In this document: piece after piece, positions 7,333 through 15,879 of the stretch | How positions within the stretch are numbered: the first letter of the stretch is position 1 | Layout of the letters: each line of letters begins with the position of its first letter | Origin: Olsenella uli | Lineage (GTDB): Bacteria; Actinomycetota; Coriobacteriia; Coriobacteriales; Atopobiaceae | DNA: 64,000 bases | Assembly (NCBI RefSeq): GCF_016900775.1 | Contig: NZ_JACJKN010000008.1 | Span: 33,626-97,625, forward strand | Direction: 5' to 3' | Made by a program: the position numbers and the translations under genes | The notes under the pieces: model-generated | What the model saw: only the letters and a program-made list of their open reading frames with translations | Databases searched by the model: none | What the model was told of the DNA's origin: nothing

Positions 7333-9297
7333 ATGCGCACGTATACGAACCTGAACGCGGGCTGGACCTTCACCAAGCCGGGGGACGCCCCGATCACGGT
7401 GGACGTCCCGCACACCTGGAACAACCTTGACGGCCAGGACGGCGGCAACGACTACTGGCGCGGGACCTGCGCCTACGAGCGCCGCTTCACGGTCCCGGCG
7501 TTCGACCCCAAGAGGCAGGTCGTCTACCTCGAGTTCGAGGGCGTCAACGCCACGGCGGACGTCGAGGTCAACGGCATCGCGTGCTGCCACCACGACGGCG
7601 GCTACTCCACCTTCCGCACCAACGTCACCGAGCTCGTGAAGCCCGGCGACAACGGCCTGCTCGTCCACGTTGACAACTCCAAGAACGACCGCGTCTACCC
7701 CCAGAAGGCCGACTTCACCTTCTACGGCGGCATCTACCGCGACGTGCGCCTGCTCGTTGCCGACGCCACGCACTTCTCGCTCGACTACCACGGCGGCTCC
7801 GGCATCGCCGTCACGCCCAAGATCTCCGACGGCGAGAAGGACGCGGACGTGCGCGTGCAGACCTGGGTGGACGGGCCTGAGGCCGCCTCCGCCGAGGTCC
7901 GCGTGACCCTCGTCGACGCCTCCGGCGCCACGGTGGGCACCGCGACCGGCACCGACGTCACCGTGGCGCTGCCCGGCGCGCACCGCTGGGACGGCCTCGA
8001 CGACCCGTACCTCTACACCGCCCGCTGCGAGCTCGTCGTCGCCGGCACCGTGGTGGACGAGGTCTCCACGCGCTTCGGCGTGCGCAGCTTCTCCTACGAC
8101 GCCAAGGGCGGCTTCTTCCTCAACGGCCGCAGCTACCCCCTCCGCGGCGTGTGCCGCCACCAGGACCGCAAGGCGCTCGGCAACGCCCTCACGGAAAAGG
8201 AGCACCGCGAGGACATGGCCCTCATCCGCGAGATCGGCGCCAACACGCTGCGCCTCGCGCACTACCAGCAGGCCCAGTTCTTCTACGACCTCTGCGACGA
8301 GGCCGGCATCGTGGTGTGGGCGGAGATCCCCTACATCTCCGAGCACATGCCCAACGGCCGCGAGAACACCATCTCGCAGATGACCGAGCTCATCACCCAG
8401 AGCTACAACCACCCCTCGATCGTGTGCTGGGGCGTCTCCAACGAGATCACCATCTCCACCAAGGACAAGGCGGACATGCTTGACAACCACCGCGTCCTCG
8501 ACGAGCTCTGCCACAAGCTCGATCCCACCCGCTTCACCACGCTCGCCTGCTACGCCATGTGCGGGCCCTTCAACAAGTCCGCGTTCGTGACCGACGTCGT
8601 GAGCTGGAATCTCTACCTCGGCTGGTACGTGCCGGGCCTCTTCCTCAACGACCTCTGGTTCGGCTTCTTCCGCCTCGTGCACCCCAACCGCGTCATCGGC
8701 ATGTCGGAGTACGGCTGCGAGGCCATGCCCAACCTCCACTCCTCGCGGCCGCGCCGCAACGACCACACCGAGGAGTACCAGTGCGTCTACCACGAGTACA
8801 TGCTCAAGTTCTTCGCCAAGCACCCGTACCTGTGGGCAACGCACGTCTGGAACATGTTCGACTTCGCCGCCGACGCGCGCGACCAGGGCGGCGAGCCAGG
8901 CATGAACCACAAGGGCCTCATCACCTTCGACCGAAAGACCAAGAAGGACTCCTTCTACATCTACAAGGCCTGGTGGAGCAGCGAGCCCTTCGTGCACCTG
9001 TGCGGCAAGCGCTACGTCGACCGCGCCGAGGAGGCCACGAGCGTCAAGGTCTACTCCAACCAGAAGGAGGTCACGCTCTTCGTCAACGGCTCCAAGCTGG
9101 AGACCCGTCGCGAGGACCCCAAGAACCCGCACGTCTTCACGTTCTTCGTCCCGCTCAAGAAGGGCGAGAACAGCATCGAGGTCACGTCCGGCCAGCTCTC
9201 TGACTCCGGCACTATCCGCCGCGTCGACACGCCCAACCCCGACTACGTGCTCCAGAAGAAGAGCACCCAGAAGTCCAACTGGGCGGACAACGAGTAG
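7333..9297 (+). CDS. Glycoside hydrolase family 2 beta-glycosidase (probable beta-glucuronidase; beta-galactosidase possible)
   Basis: A 654-residue GH2 protein without a visible signal peptide, so probably cytoplasmic. Order: sugar-binding jelly-roll (residues about 1-160), immunoglobulin-like domain, then the TIM barrel from about 255. The acid/base is Glu371 in VSNEIT and the nucleophile Glu459 in GMSEYGCEA, 88 residues apart as expected. An N-x-K motif (Asn525-His-Lys527) occurs in the loop that contacts the carboxylate in beta-glucuronidases, but related beta-galactosidases can carry a similar segment. The shared operator and the uronate pathway next door favour release of glucuronate from glucuronides. 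It is followed by a strong terminator. Confidence 0.85.
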   Translation: MRTYTNLNAGWTFTKPGDAPITVDVPHTWNNLDGQDGGNDYWRGTCAYERRFTVPAFDPKRQVVYLEFEGVNATADVEVNGIACCHHDGGYSTFRTNVTELVKPGDNGLLVHVDNSKNDRVYPQKADFTFYGGIYRDVRLLVADATHFSLDYHGGSGIAVTPKISDGEKDADVRVQTWVDGPEAASAEVRVTLVDASGATVGTATGTDVTVALPGAHRWDGLDDPYLYTARCELVVAGTVVDEVSTRFGVRSFSYDAKGGFFLNGRSYPLRGVCRHQDRKALGNALTEKEHREDMALIREIGANTLRLAHYQQAQFFYDLCDEAGIVVWAEIPYISEHMPNGRENTISQMTELITQSYNHPSIVCWGVSNEITISTKDKADMLDNHRVLDELCHKLDPTRFTTLACYAMCGPFNKSAFVTDVVSWNLYLGWYVPGLFLNDLWFGFFRLVHPNRVIGMSEYGCEAMPNLHSSRPRRNDHTEEYQCVYHEYMLKFFAKHPYLWATHVWNMFDFAADARDQGGEPGMNHKGLITFDRKTKKDSFYIYKAWWSSEPFVHLCGKRYVDRAEEATSVKVYSNQKEVTLFVNGSKLETRREDPKNPHVFTFFVPLKKGENSIEVTSGQLSDSGTIRRVDTPNPDYVLQKKSTQKSNWADNE

Positions 9298-9318
9298 GCC
9301 ACCCCCGTCCATCCTTCC

Positions 9319-9362
9319 CGGCAACGCCCCGGCGCCGCGCGCGTCGGGGCGTTGCCGTTCTT
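9319..9362 (+). terminator. Intrinsic terminator after the GH2 gene
   Basis: A 13-base perfect stem CGGCAACGCCCCG / CGGGGCGTTGCCG around a GC-rich loop, followed by TTCTTCT. It lies 22 bases after the GH2 stop codon. Confidence 0.8.
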
Positions 9363-9373
9363 CTCGGTAGCCG

Positions 9374-9535
9374 CCCCTTCCGGGTACGTACGCGCCCCCT
9401 CCGGGTACGTACACCCCGCGGGGGGCCGTGGACGCCGCACTCCTGATAAACCCGCAGGTAGGCGGCGGTGCGAGAAGAACATCAAACTTTGAATCCCGTA
9501 CGTACCCGGAGGCGAGGTGTACGCACCCGGAGGGG
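9374..9535. repeat. Inverted repeat built on CCGGGTACGTAC
   Basis: The left arm (9374-9412) holds two copies of the CCGGGTACGTAC word, and the right arm (9498-9535) holds two inverted copies, one with a changed base. About 85 bases lie between the arms. It could be a small miniature element or a structured non-coding RNA. No gene is visible in 9298-9829 apart from this, the terminator and the operator. Confidence 0.6.
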
Positions 9536-9683
9536 AGCCCCGGGGGAGGGGAGGCCCGCGCGCCCCTGCCTCGCCCCGGGCGAGAAGGACGTCGGGCCTA
9601 AACCTACCGTAGGGCGAGAAGAACCGTCCGTTGGCGGGTTTTGCGGAGATTGTCTCCTGTCCCTGTGAAGGATTTGCGGTTAG

Positions 9684-9697
9684 ACTGATATATCAGT
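9684..9697. promoter_or_regulatory. Regulon operator upstream of the GH3 gene (ACTGATATATCAGT)
   Basis: Perfect 14-base palindrome, identical to those at 7273 and 13855. It lies 132 bases before the GH3 start. Confidence 0.8.
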
Positions 9698-9829
9698 TTC
9701 CGGCCGCCCTGCGGAGGGAAAGGGGACCCCGTGCAGGACGCGGAGCGCATGCAACGCGAACGCACGCAGAGAAAGGAAGGGAAGGTACATGCACGACGTA
9801 AGGGAAAGCGCACAGAGGGGGGATCTCTC

Positions 9830-12800
9830 ATGAGCAACGAAGCTCGTCCCAAGACGCTGGTGACACGTCGCGGCCTGTTCGGCCTCGGCGCGCTCGGCGC
9901 CTCCGTCGCCGTGGGCGCGGGTGGCGTCATGGAGCAGTTCGCCTCCACGCTCGACACCAACCTCGGCACCCAGAGCGAGAAGCTCACGTCCGAGAGCACG
10001 GAGAACGAGCCCCTTTACGAGGCGTTCAAGCCCTCCGACGAGGTTCTGAACGAGGACGGCACGGGCAACTCCCACGCCCTCATCCAGAAGGCCATCGACC
10101 TCAACCGCAAGCAGGCGGCCGAGGGCGCGGTCCTGCTGAAGAACAGCTCCGAGGAGGGGCGCGGCCTGCCGATCGCCGAGGGCTCCAACGTGACCCTGCT
10201 CGGCATCAGGTCCCACATGCCCATGCTCGGCTCGAGCTTCGGCCTCAAGCTCTTCGGCCCCTGCATCACGCTCGAGCAGGCGCTCACCCAGAGCAAGACC
10301 GACTTCGCCAACACCATCACCACCAACGTCGACCGCAGCACGGGCGCGATCGCACCGACCATCTCCAGCTGGTCGGGCGACGAGTTCGACTTCGACGGCG
10401 CCGGCTTCAACGTCAACCCCACGATGGTCGACGCCTATGAGGCGCTCGGGGAGTCCTTCCCGCACGCCACGTGCGAGATGACGGTTACCGAGTACGACCC
10501 GAAGGAGCCCGGCGTCGCCGACATCGAGGGCGTCAACGGCGACTTCCGCTCGAGCTTCGCCGAGTACGGCGACGCCGCGATCGTGGTCATCTCCCGCCCG
10601 TCCGCCGAGTCGATCGACTACCTGCCCGGCAGCGTCGTGGCCGGCCTCGGCGTCGACGAGCCGCTTCAGCTCACCGACAACGAGCGCGCCGCGATCGACC
10701 TCGCCAAGGAGTGCTCCGGCAACGTCGTGGTGATCCTCAACACCGCCAACGCGGTCGAGATCAAGGACCTCGCGGACGACCCGGACGTCTCCGCCATCCT
10801 GTGGATCGGCTTCCCGGGCTGCTACGGCATGCTCGGCGTCGCCGACGTGCTGAGCGGCAAGGTGAGCCCCTCGGGCGCCCTCACGGACACCTACGCCACG
10901 CACAACATGAGCGCCCCCGCCATGCAGAACATGGGCGACTACCACTACGCCAACTCCGACATCCTCACCCGCAAGGGCGGCATGTTCGGCGACCTGTCCT
11001 CGAACTACCTCATCGAGTGCGAGGGCATCTACGTCGGGTACAAGTACTACGAGACCCGCTACTTCGACCAGGTCATGGGCCTGGGCAACGCGACCTCGGC
11101 CGCTGGCGCCACCGCGGGCGACACGTGGAACTACGCCGACGAGATGGTCTACCCGTTCGGCTACGGCCTCTCCTACACCACCTTCAGCCAGGAGCCGGTC
11201 GGCGAGCCCGAGCTCGAGCTGACCACGCTCGACAACGGCGCCACCACCGCCTACGTGACCTTCAACGTCAACGTCACCAACACCGGCGACACGGCGGGCA
11301 AGTCCATCGTCGAGATCTGGGGCCAGGCCCCCTACACCGCGGGCGGCGTGGAGAAGTCCGCGATCCAGCTCCTCAACTTCGAGAAGACCGACGAGCTCGA
11401 GCCCGGCGCCTCCCAGCAGGTCTCCGTGAAGGTCGACCTCCAGTACATCGCGAGCTGGGACAGCTCCCACGAGAACGAGGACGGCACCGAGGGCACCTAC
11501 GTCATCGACCCAGGCACCTATTACTTCGCGCTCGGCAACGGCGCGCACGAGGCCGTGAACAACGTCCTTCTCGCCCAGGGCGTCGACGCCTCCCGACTGG
11601 CCGGCACCGGCGACGCCGCCAAGGTCTGGACCATGGCCATCACCGACGCCGAGGTGCCCCGCACCGCGCTCTCGATCTCCAAGAACGGTGCGCAGGTCTC
11701 CAACCACCTCGAGACGGCCGACTGGAACTACTTCCAGCCCGGCGAGGTCACCTACCTCTCCCGCTCCGACTGGGAGGGCACCTGGCCTGTCGAGTACGCC
11801 GACATGACGCTCGAGAACGAGCAGCTCATCGACTACCTCAACGGCCACTACTACGACGTCAAGACCGACGACGACCTCTCCGGCATCACCTGGGGCGCCG
11901 ACTCCGACCTCATGATCTGGGACATGGCCGGCAAGACCTATGACGACCCCGCCTGGAACGAGCTGCTCGACAAGATGACCCTCGAGGAGGCGCTCTACCT
12001 CGCCACCTTCGGCGGCCCCTCCATCCCCGGCGTCGAGTCGATCGGCCTGCAGGAGCACTACCTCACCGAGAACGCCGGCAACGGCATCGTCATCGCCCTC
12101 AACGCCACGCAGGACTCCAACGCCCCGTGGACCATCGGCGCTGACGACCCCAACGGCGCCTGGAACGGCGCGGTCTTCGGCAACGCGCCCCTGACCGCCG
12201 CCTCGTTCAACAACTCCCTCTACTTCGAGATGGGCCAGTTCATGGGCGAGGAGTCGCTGTTCACCGGCATCGCGATGCTCTGGGGCCCGGGCCTCAACAT
12301 CCACCGTCAGCAGTACAACGGCCGCAACGGCGAGTACTACTCCGAGGACCCCGTGCTCTGCGGCAACACCGCCATGGAGTACTCGATGGGCGCCCTCGAG
12401 TACGGCCTCATCGCGTCGCCGAAGCACTTCGCCTTCAACGACCAGGAGACCAACCGCTCCGGCGTGGCGCCGTACATGACCGAGCAGCAGGCCCGCGAGG
12501 GCGAGCTGCGCGGCTGGCAGATCGCCTTCGAGGCCACCGACTACGACACCGAGGACCGCAACGCCAACATGACGGGCCTCATGACGTCGTTCTCCAAGAT
12601 CGGCCCGATCGAGTGCACCTGCTCCACCGGCCTCATGACCGACATCCTCAAGAACGAGTGGGGCTTCCGCGGCTACGCTGTCACGGACATCTACGACGAC
12701 ACCGACCTCTGGGCGGCCGTCCTGGTCTCCGGCACCACCTGCTTCGACACCCGCGGCATCTCCGGCTTCTATGACTCCACCACGCTCGAGAACTGCTCGA

Positions 12801-13075
12801 CCTTCGCCAACCAGATCGACGGCGTCTCCATCGGCGTGGACAAGGTCAAGGGCGACGCCACGGTTCAGAAGGCCGTCAAGGAGTCCGCGCACATGATCCT
12901 GTACGCCATGACCCAGTCCAACCTCACCAACCGCTACAACAGCACCACGCACATGGAGCCGCAGTTCACCTGGTGGCGCGGCGCGTACATCGGGGCCGCC
13001 GCCGCGTTCGGCCTGCTCGCCGTCGGCGCCGCCGCCTCTGCGGCCATGAGCTCCAAGAAGAGTAAGGAGGCGTAG
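9830..13075 (+). CDS. Exported, membrane-anchored glycoside hydrolase family 3 with reversed domain order
   Basis: A 1081-residue protein. The N-terminus TRRGLFGLGALGASVAVGAGG is a twin-arginine-type signal; a transmembrane helix (AYIGAAAAFGLLAVGAAASAA) followed by SKKSKEA ends the protein, so it is probably anchored outside the cell. The alpha/beta sandwich part comes first (EGAVLLKN, about residue 90), then a fibronectin-III-like region, and only then the TIM-barrel part with SPKHFAFNDQE and the nucleophile Asp953 in AVTDIYDD. This is the inverse of the usual GH3 order but is known in some beta-glucosidases. ATG 9830 is chosen for its GAGGGGGGA site. Substrate unknown; the operator ties it to the uronate regulon. 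Confidence 0.87.
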   Translation: MSNEARPKTLVTRRGLFGLGALGASVAVGAGGVMEQFASTLDTNLGTQSEKLTSESTENEPLYEAFKPSDEVLNEDGTGNSHALIQKAIDLNRKQAAEGAVLLKNSSEEGRGLPIAEGSNVTLLGIRSHMPMLGSSFGLKLFGPCITLEQALTQSKTDFANTITTNVDRSTGAIAPTISSWSGDEFDFDGAGFNVNPTMVDAYEALGESFPHATCEMTVTEYDPKEPGVADIEGVNGDFRSSFAEYGDAAIVVISRPSAESIDYLPGSVVAGLGVDEPLQLTDNERAAIDLAKECSGNVVVILNTANAVEIKDLADDPDVSAILWIGFPGCYGMLGVADVLSGKVSPSGALTDTYATHNMSAPAMQNMGDYHYANSDILTRKGGMFGDLSSNYLIECEGIYVGYKYYETRYFDQVMGLGNATSAAGATAGDTWNYADEMVYPFGYGLSYTTFSQEPVGEPELELTTLDNGATTAYVTFNVNVTNTGDTAGKSIVEIWGQAPYTAGGVEKSAIQLLNFEKTDELEPGASQQVSVKVDLQYIASWDSSHENEDGTEGTYVIDPGTYYFALGNGAHEAVNNVLLAQGVDASRLAGTGDAAKVWTMAITDAEVPRTALSISKNGAQVSNHLETADWNYFQPGEVTYLSRSDWEGTWPVEYADMTLENEQLIDYLNGHYYDVKTDDDLSGITWGADSDLMIWDMAGKTYDDPAWNELLDKMTLEEALYLATFGGPSIPGVESIGLQEHYLTENAGNGIVIALNATQDSNAPWTIGADDPNGAWNGAVFGNAPLTAASFNNSLYFEMGQFMGEESLFTGIAMLWGPGLNIHRQQYNGRNGEYYSEDPVLCGNTAMEYSMGALEYGLIASPKHFAFNDQETNRSGVAPYMTEQQAREGELRGWQIAFEATDYDTEDRNANMTGLMTSFSKIGPIECTCSTGLMTDILKNEWGFRGYAVTDIYDDTDLWAAVLVSGTTCFDTRGISGFYDSTTLENCSTFANQIDGVSIGVDKVKGDATVQKAVKESAHMILYAMTQSNLTNRYNSTTHMEPQFTWWRGAYIGAAAAFGLLAVGAAASAAMSSKKSKEA

Positions 13076-13079
13076 GGGG

Positions 13080-13529
13080 ATGTCCACCACTACCGCTAAG
13101 AAGGGGATCGGCTTCTTCATCGAGGCCGTCGCCCTGGTGCTCGCCGTCGTCGGCATCGTCGCCATGGTCGTGAGCGGCAGCATGGGCGTTGGCTACGAGT
13201 TCCCCAACATGCCCGTCTACCTCGTTCTCTCGGTCGTCGCGATCGCGCTCGTCGTGGTCTCGATCGCGCTCGACGCCAAGCCCGCCGACAAGGGCCCCGG
13301 CATCGTGTCCCTGCTCGCCCTGGGCGTCGCCATCTTCATCCTGGCGTATGCCGGAATCCAGGTCGTCGCGTCCCGAGCCCTCAACATCTCGGCGATCTTC
13401 TCCTGGAACTCGGGCGACACCACCGGCTGGAGCATGTTCTATGCGGCCGCGGCCTCCGCGGGCTGCATGGTGGTCTCTGCCGTGCTGCTCACCGTGGCCG
13501 GCTTCATGCCCACCTTCAAGCGTCGCTAG
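13080..13529 (+). CDS. Small four-helix membrane protein
   Basis: A 149-residue protein with four hydrophobic segments (about residues 10-33, 46-63, 74-98, 117-142) and a basic C-terminus (FKRR). I do not recognise a family. It starts four bases after the GH3 stop, and its ribosome site (AAGGAGG) lies in the end of the GH3 gene, so the two are translated together. A role in anchoring or assisting the GH3 enzyme, or in sugar uptake, is possible but unproven. A strong terminator follows. Confidence 0.75.
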   Translation: MSTTTAKKGIGFFIEAVALVLAVVGIVAMVVSGSMGVGYEFPNMPVYLVLSVVAIALVVVSIALDAKPADKGPGIVSLLALGVAIFILAYAGIQVVASRALNISAIFSWNSGDTTGWSMFYAAAASAGCMVVSAVLLTVAGFMPTFKRR

Positions 13530-13572
13530 CGTCTTCATGGCCGGCGCACGGTCGCCGGTCGGCAGACGCCCT

Positions 13573-13610
13573 GGGCCCCGCGGGTGCTTCTCGCCCGCGG
13601 GGCCCTTTTT
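13573..13610 (+). terminator. Intrinsic terminator after the GH3/membrane-protein operon
   Basis: Perfect 12-base stem GGGCCCCGCGGG / CCCGCGGGGCCC followed by TTTTT. Confidence 0.92.
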
Positions 13611-13655
13611 GGAGCGCCGCGCGCTACCGTTCTTCTCGGCTCGCGGCCGCCCGAT

Positions 13656-13738
13656 GCGCAAAGTACAGAAGTTTCCCTATTCCTACGGCATTTCGCCTGA
13701 TGTCCGCGTGGGAGGGCCAAAGCTTCTGTACATTGCGC
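13656..13738. repeat. Inverted repeat with GTACAGAAG arms
   Basis: GCGCAAAGTACAGAAG at 13656-13671 is matched by its inverted copy at 13723-13738 with one mismatch, around a 51-base centre. It lies in the gap between a terminator and the next operator. Function unknown; a small element or RNA is possible. Confidence 0.55.
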
Positions 13739-13854
13739 CTGCGCATGGCTCCGCCCGCGCGCCGGCGCGCCCGGCCCGAACCACCCACGCCGCCGTTTGC
13801 GCCGCTCGCGGAAGAGGCCCGATTCTGGGGAATTCGGCGCCTTGTTCACGCTAA

Positions 13855-13868
13855 ACTGATATATCAGT
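13855..13868. promoter_or_regulatory. Regulon operator upstream of the GPH transporter (ACTGATATATCAGT)
   Basis: Perfect 14-base palindrome, 50 bases before the transporter start, identical to those at 7273 and 9684. Confidence 0.8.
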
Positions 13869-13917
13869 TAGAGGGGCGAGAAGCCCCAAAGAAGGGCCGC
13901 AACATAGGGGAGAGTGT

Positions 13918-15522
13918 ATGGCAGAGAAGAATGCTCAGGCGCCGCAGCACCACGGTGCGGGCGCGACAAACCGGGCGAAGATGTACCAGCTCGTCCTGTT
14001 CCCGTTCAACAACGGCGCGACGAACGTGTACTACGTCCTCCTCATGAACTACATCGCGTATTACGCCAACGGCGTCCTGGGCCTGCTCCTGGCCTTCGCC
14101 ACCACGATGGTCACGGTCACGCGCATCTTCGACGCCGTGATTGACCCGTTCATCGGAGTCTTCATCGACCGTACCGAGACCAAGATCGGCAAGTTCCGCC
14201 CGTTCATCATCCTCGGTAACGTGGTCATGGCCGTCTCGTCGCTGCTGCTCTTCTACGGCACGCGCCTCATCCCCGCCGACATGGAGCTGCTGCGGTACGT
14301 GGGCTATACCCTCTGCTACATGCTTCTCATGGTCGGCTACGCCATGCAGACCTCCTGCACGCGCTCCGGCCAGACCTGCCTCACCAACGATCCTAACCAG
14401 CGTCCGACGTTCACGATGTTCAACACCATCGCCTCGCTCGTGGGCATGGGCGTGACCATGGCGACCGCCTCCATCGTGGGCGGCCAGGTCGGCTTTGGCA
14501 CCGAGGCCTTCTTCAACTTCCTCATCCCGCTTGTCATCATTCTCTCCGCCGCCCTCACCGCGCTCGCGGTCATCGGCATTGCCGGCAAGGACCGCAAGGA
14601 GTACTGGGGCTTCGGCGAGTCCGAGGGCGAGAAGACCCAGCTCAAGATCAAGGACTACGTCGAGATCGTCAAGGGCAACAAGGAGCTCCAGCGCCTCATG
14701 GTCGCGGCATCCGGCACCAAGTTCGCCTTCGCCGTCGCCACCAACACCACTGTCGGCGTCCTGCTCTATGCCTGCATGATGGGCGACTACAACCAGTTCT
14801 ACCTGCCCATGTACGTGATGGGCTACGTGTTCTCCGCCCCGTTCTTCATCGGTGGCCTGCGCATCAGCCAGAAGTTCGGCCAGAAGAAGACGCTCGTCAC
14901 CTTCACCTCGGTCGCTCTCATCTGCTACATCGGCGTCGTCGTGCTGCTTGGCATGTGGAACCCCAACGATCCGGCGTTTGGCCTCTCGCTCTGGAGCACC
15001 GAGGGCGGCTTCCACCTCACGCTCAACGCGTACACCCTCATCTTTATCGTGCTCTACGGCCTGGGCTACGGCGCGTACTACTCCACCGCCGACATGGCCA
15101 TCCCGATGGTCGCCGACGTCTCCGACTACGAGATGTTCCGCTCCGGCAACTATGCGCCCGGCGTCGTGGGCACGCTCTTCTCCTTCGTTGACAAGCTCGT
15201 GAGCTCGCTTTCCACGACCGTCGTCGGCATCGCCATCACCGCAGTGGGCCTCGCCACGCTGCCTGACACCGACACCCCCTACATGGAGGGCATGAACGTG
15301 CTCACGATCGTCCTCTTCTGCATCATCCCCATCGTCGCGTGGATTCTCACCCTCATCGCCATGAAGGGCTACAAGCTCACCGGTCCGCGCATGAAGGAGA
15401 TTCAGGCCGTCAACGCCTGCCGCAAGGACGCCATCGCCGACGGCATGACCGTCGAGAAGGCCCTCGAGACCTACAAGGACGTCAAGGACATCCCCGCGGA
15501 GTACAAGGCGTCGCTCTCGTAG
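13918..15522 (+). CDS. GPH-family glycoside/hexuronide:cation symporter
   Basis: A 534-residue major-facilitator-type protein of the glycoside-pentoside-hexuronide family. It has about 12 hydrophobic segments. The early FDAVIDPFIGVFIDRTETKIGKFRPF (about residues 76-101) is the classic GPH signature between helices 2 and 3, and DMAIPMVADVSDYE appears in the C-terminal half. GPH members import beta-glucosides, melibiose or glucuronides with a cation. The operator just upstream and the neighbouring genes suggest glucuronide or glucuronate uptake. A GAGAGTG stretch precedes ATG 13918. A terminator follows. Confidence 0.88.
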   Translation: MAEKNAQAPQHHGAGATNRAKMYQLVLFPFNNGATNVYYVLLMNYIAYYANGVLGLLLAFATTMVTVTRIFDAVIDPFIGVFIDRTETKIGKFRPFIILGNVVMAVSSLLLFYGTRLIPADMELLRYVGYTLCYMLLMVGYAMQTSCTRSGQTCLTNDPNQRPTFTMFNTIASLVGMGVTMATASIVGGQVGFGTEAFFNFLIPLVIILSAALTALAVIGIAGKDRKEYWGFGESEGEKTQLKIKDYVEIVKGNKELQRLMVAASGTKFAFAVATNTTVGVLLYACMMGDYNQFYLPMYVMGYVFSAPFFIGGLRISQKFGQKKTLVTFTSVALICYIGVVVLLGMWNPNDPAFGLSLWSTEGGFHLTLNAYTLIFIVLYGLGYGAYYSTADMAIPMVADVSDYEMFRSGNYAPGVVGTLFSFVDKLVSSLSTTVVGIAITAVGLATLPDTDTPYMEGMNVLTIVLFCIIPIVAWILTLIAMKGYKLTGPRMKEIQAVNACRKDAIADGMTVEKALETYKDVKDIPAEYKASLS

Positions 15523-15572
15523 CGTCGCTTCGCGGCGCGCCCGCGCCGCCTGGATAGCGCTTCCTCCTTTCG

Positions 15573-15611
15573 GGGGTGCTCGGTCACTGCCATGCGCCGG
15601 GCACCCCTCTT
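15573..15611 (+). terminator. Probable terminator after the GPH transporter
   Basis: GGGGTGCTCGG pairs with CCGGGCACCCC with one bulged T, followed by TCTTTC. It lies about 50 bases after the stop codon. Confidence 0.6.
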
Positions 15612-15674
15612 TCGTGCGGGGGCGTTCGGTTAAGGCATGGCCTGTCGCGAATGCCGTGCGCGAGTGCCTCCCGC

Positions 15675-15738
15675 GAGTGACAGCTTTCGAACAAACGGGG
15701 GCCCTGAGGGGGCCTCGTCCGGCCAGAATCCGTCACTC
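15675..15738. repeat. 64-bp palindromic repeat, copy 1
   Basis: Begins GAGTGACAGCTTTCGAAC and ends CCGTCACTC; exactly 64 bases. The arms are partly self-complementary through GGGGGCCC / GGGGGCCT. One of five family members in this window. Confidence 0.8.
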
Positions 15739-15790
15739 GGCTGACGGACCGCCGTTGGGGCCTCGGTTGCCGCGGCCGCCCCTCCGGCCG

Positions 15791-15853
15791 GAGTGGCCCG
15801 TTTCGAACGGATGGGAGCCTCCAGGGGCGCTCGTTCGGTCAAAAGCCGTCACT
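15791..15853. repeat. 64-bp palindromic repeat, copy 2 (degenerate)
   Basis: Begins GAGTGGCCCGTTTCGAACGG and ends GCCGTCACTT; 63 bases, slightly worn compared with the other copies. It lies 26 bases before the end of the minus-strand AbiEi-like gene. Confidence 0.7.
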
Positions 15854-15879
15854 TTGCGCGGGGGTCGAGTGCGGTCGGC

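Noticed and set aside
7333..9297. Firm call of beta-glucuronidase from the N-x-K motif
   Set aside because: Asn525-His-Lys527 is present, but related GH2 beta-galactosidases have a similar segment, so the call was left at GH2 with context-based preference.
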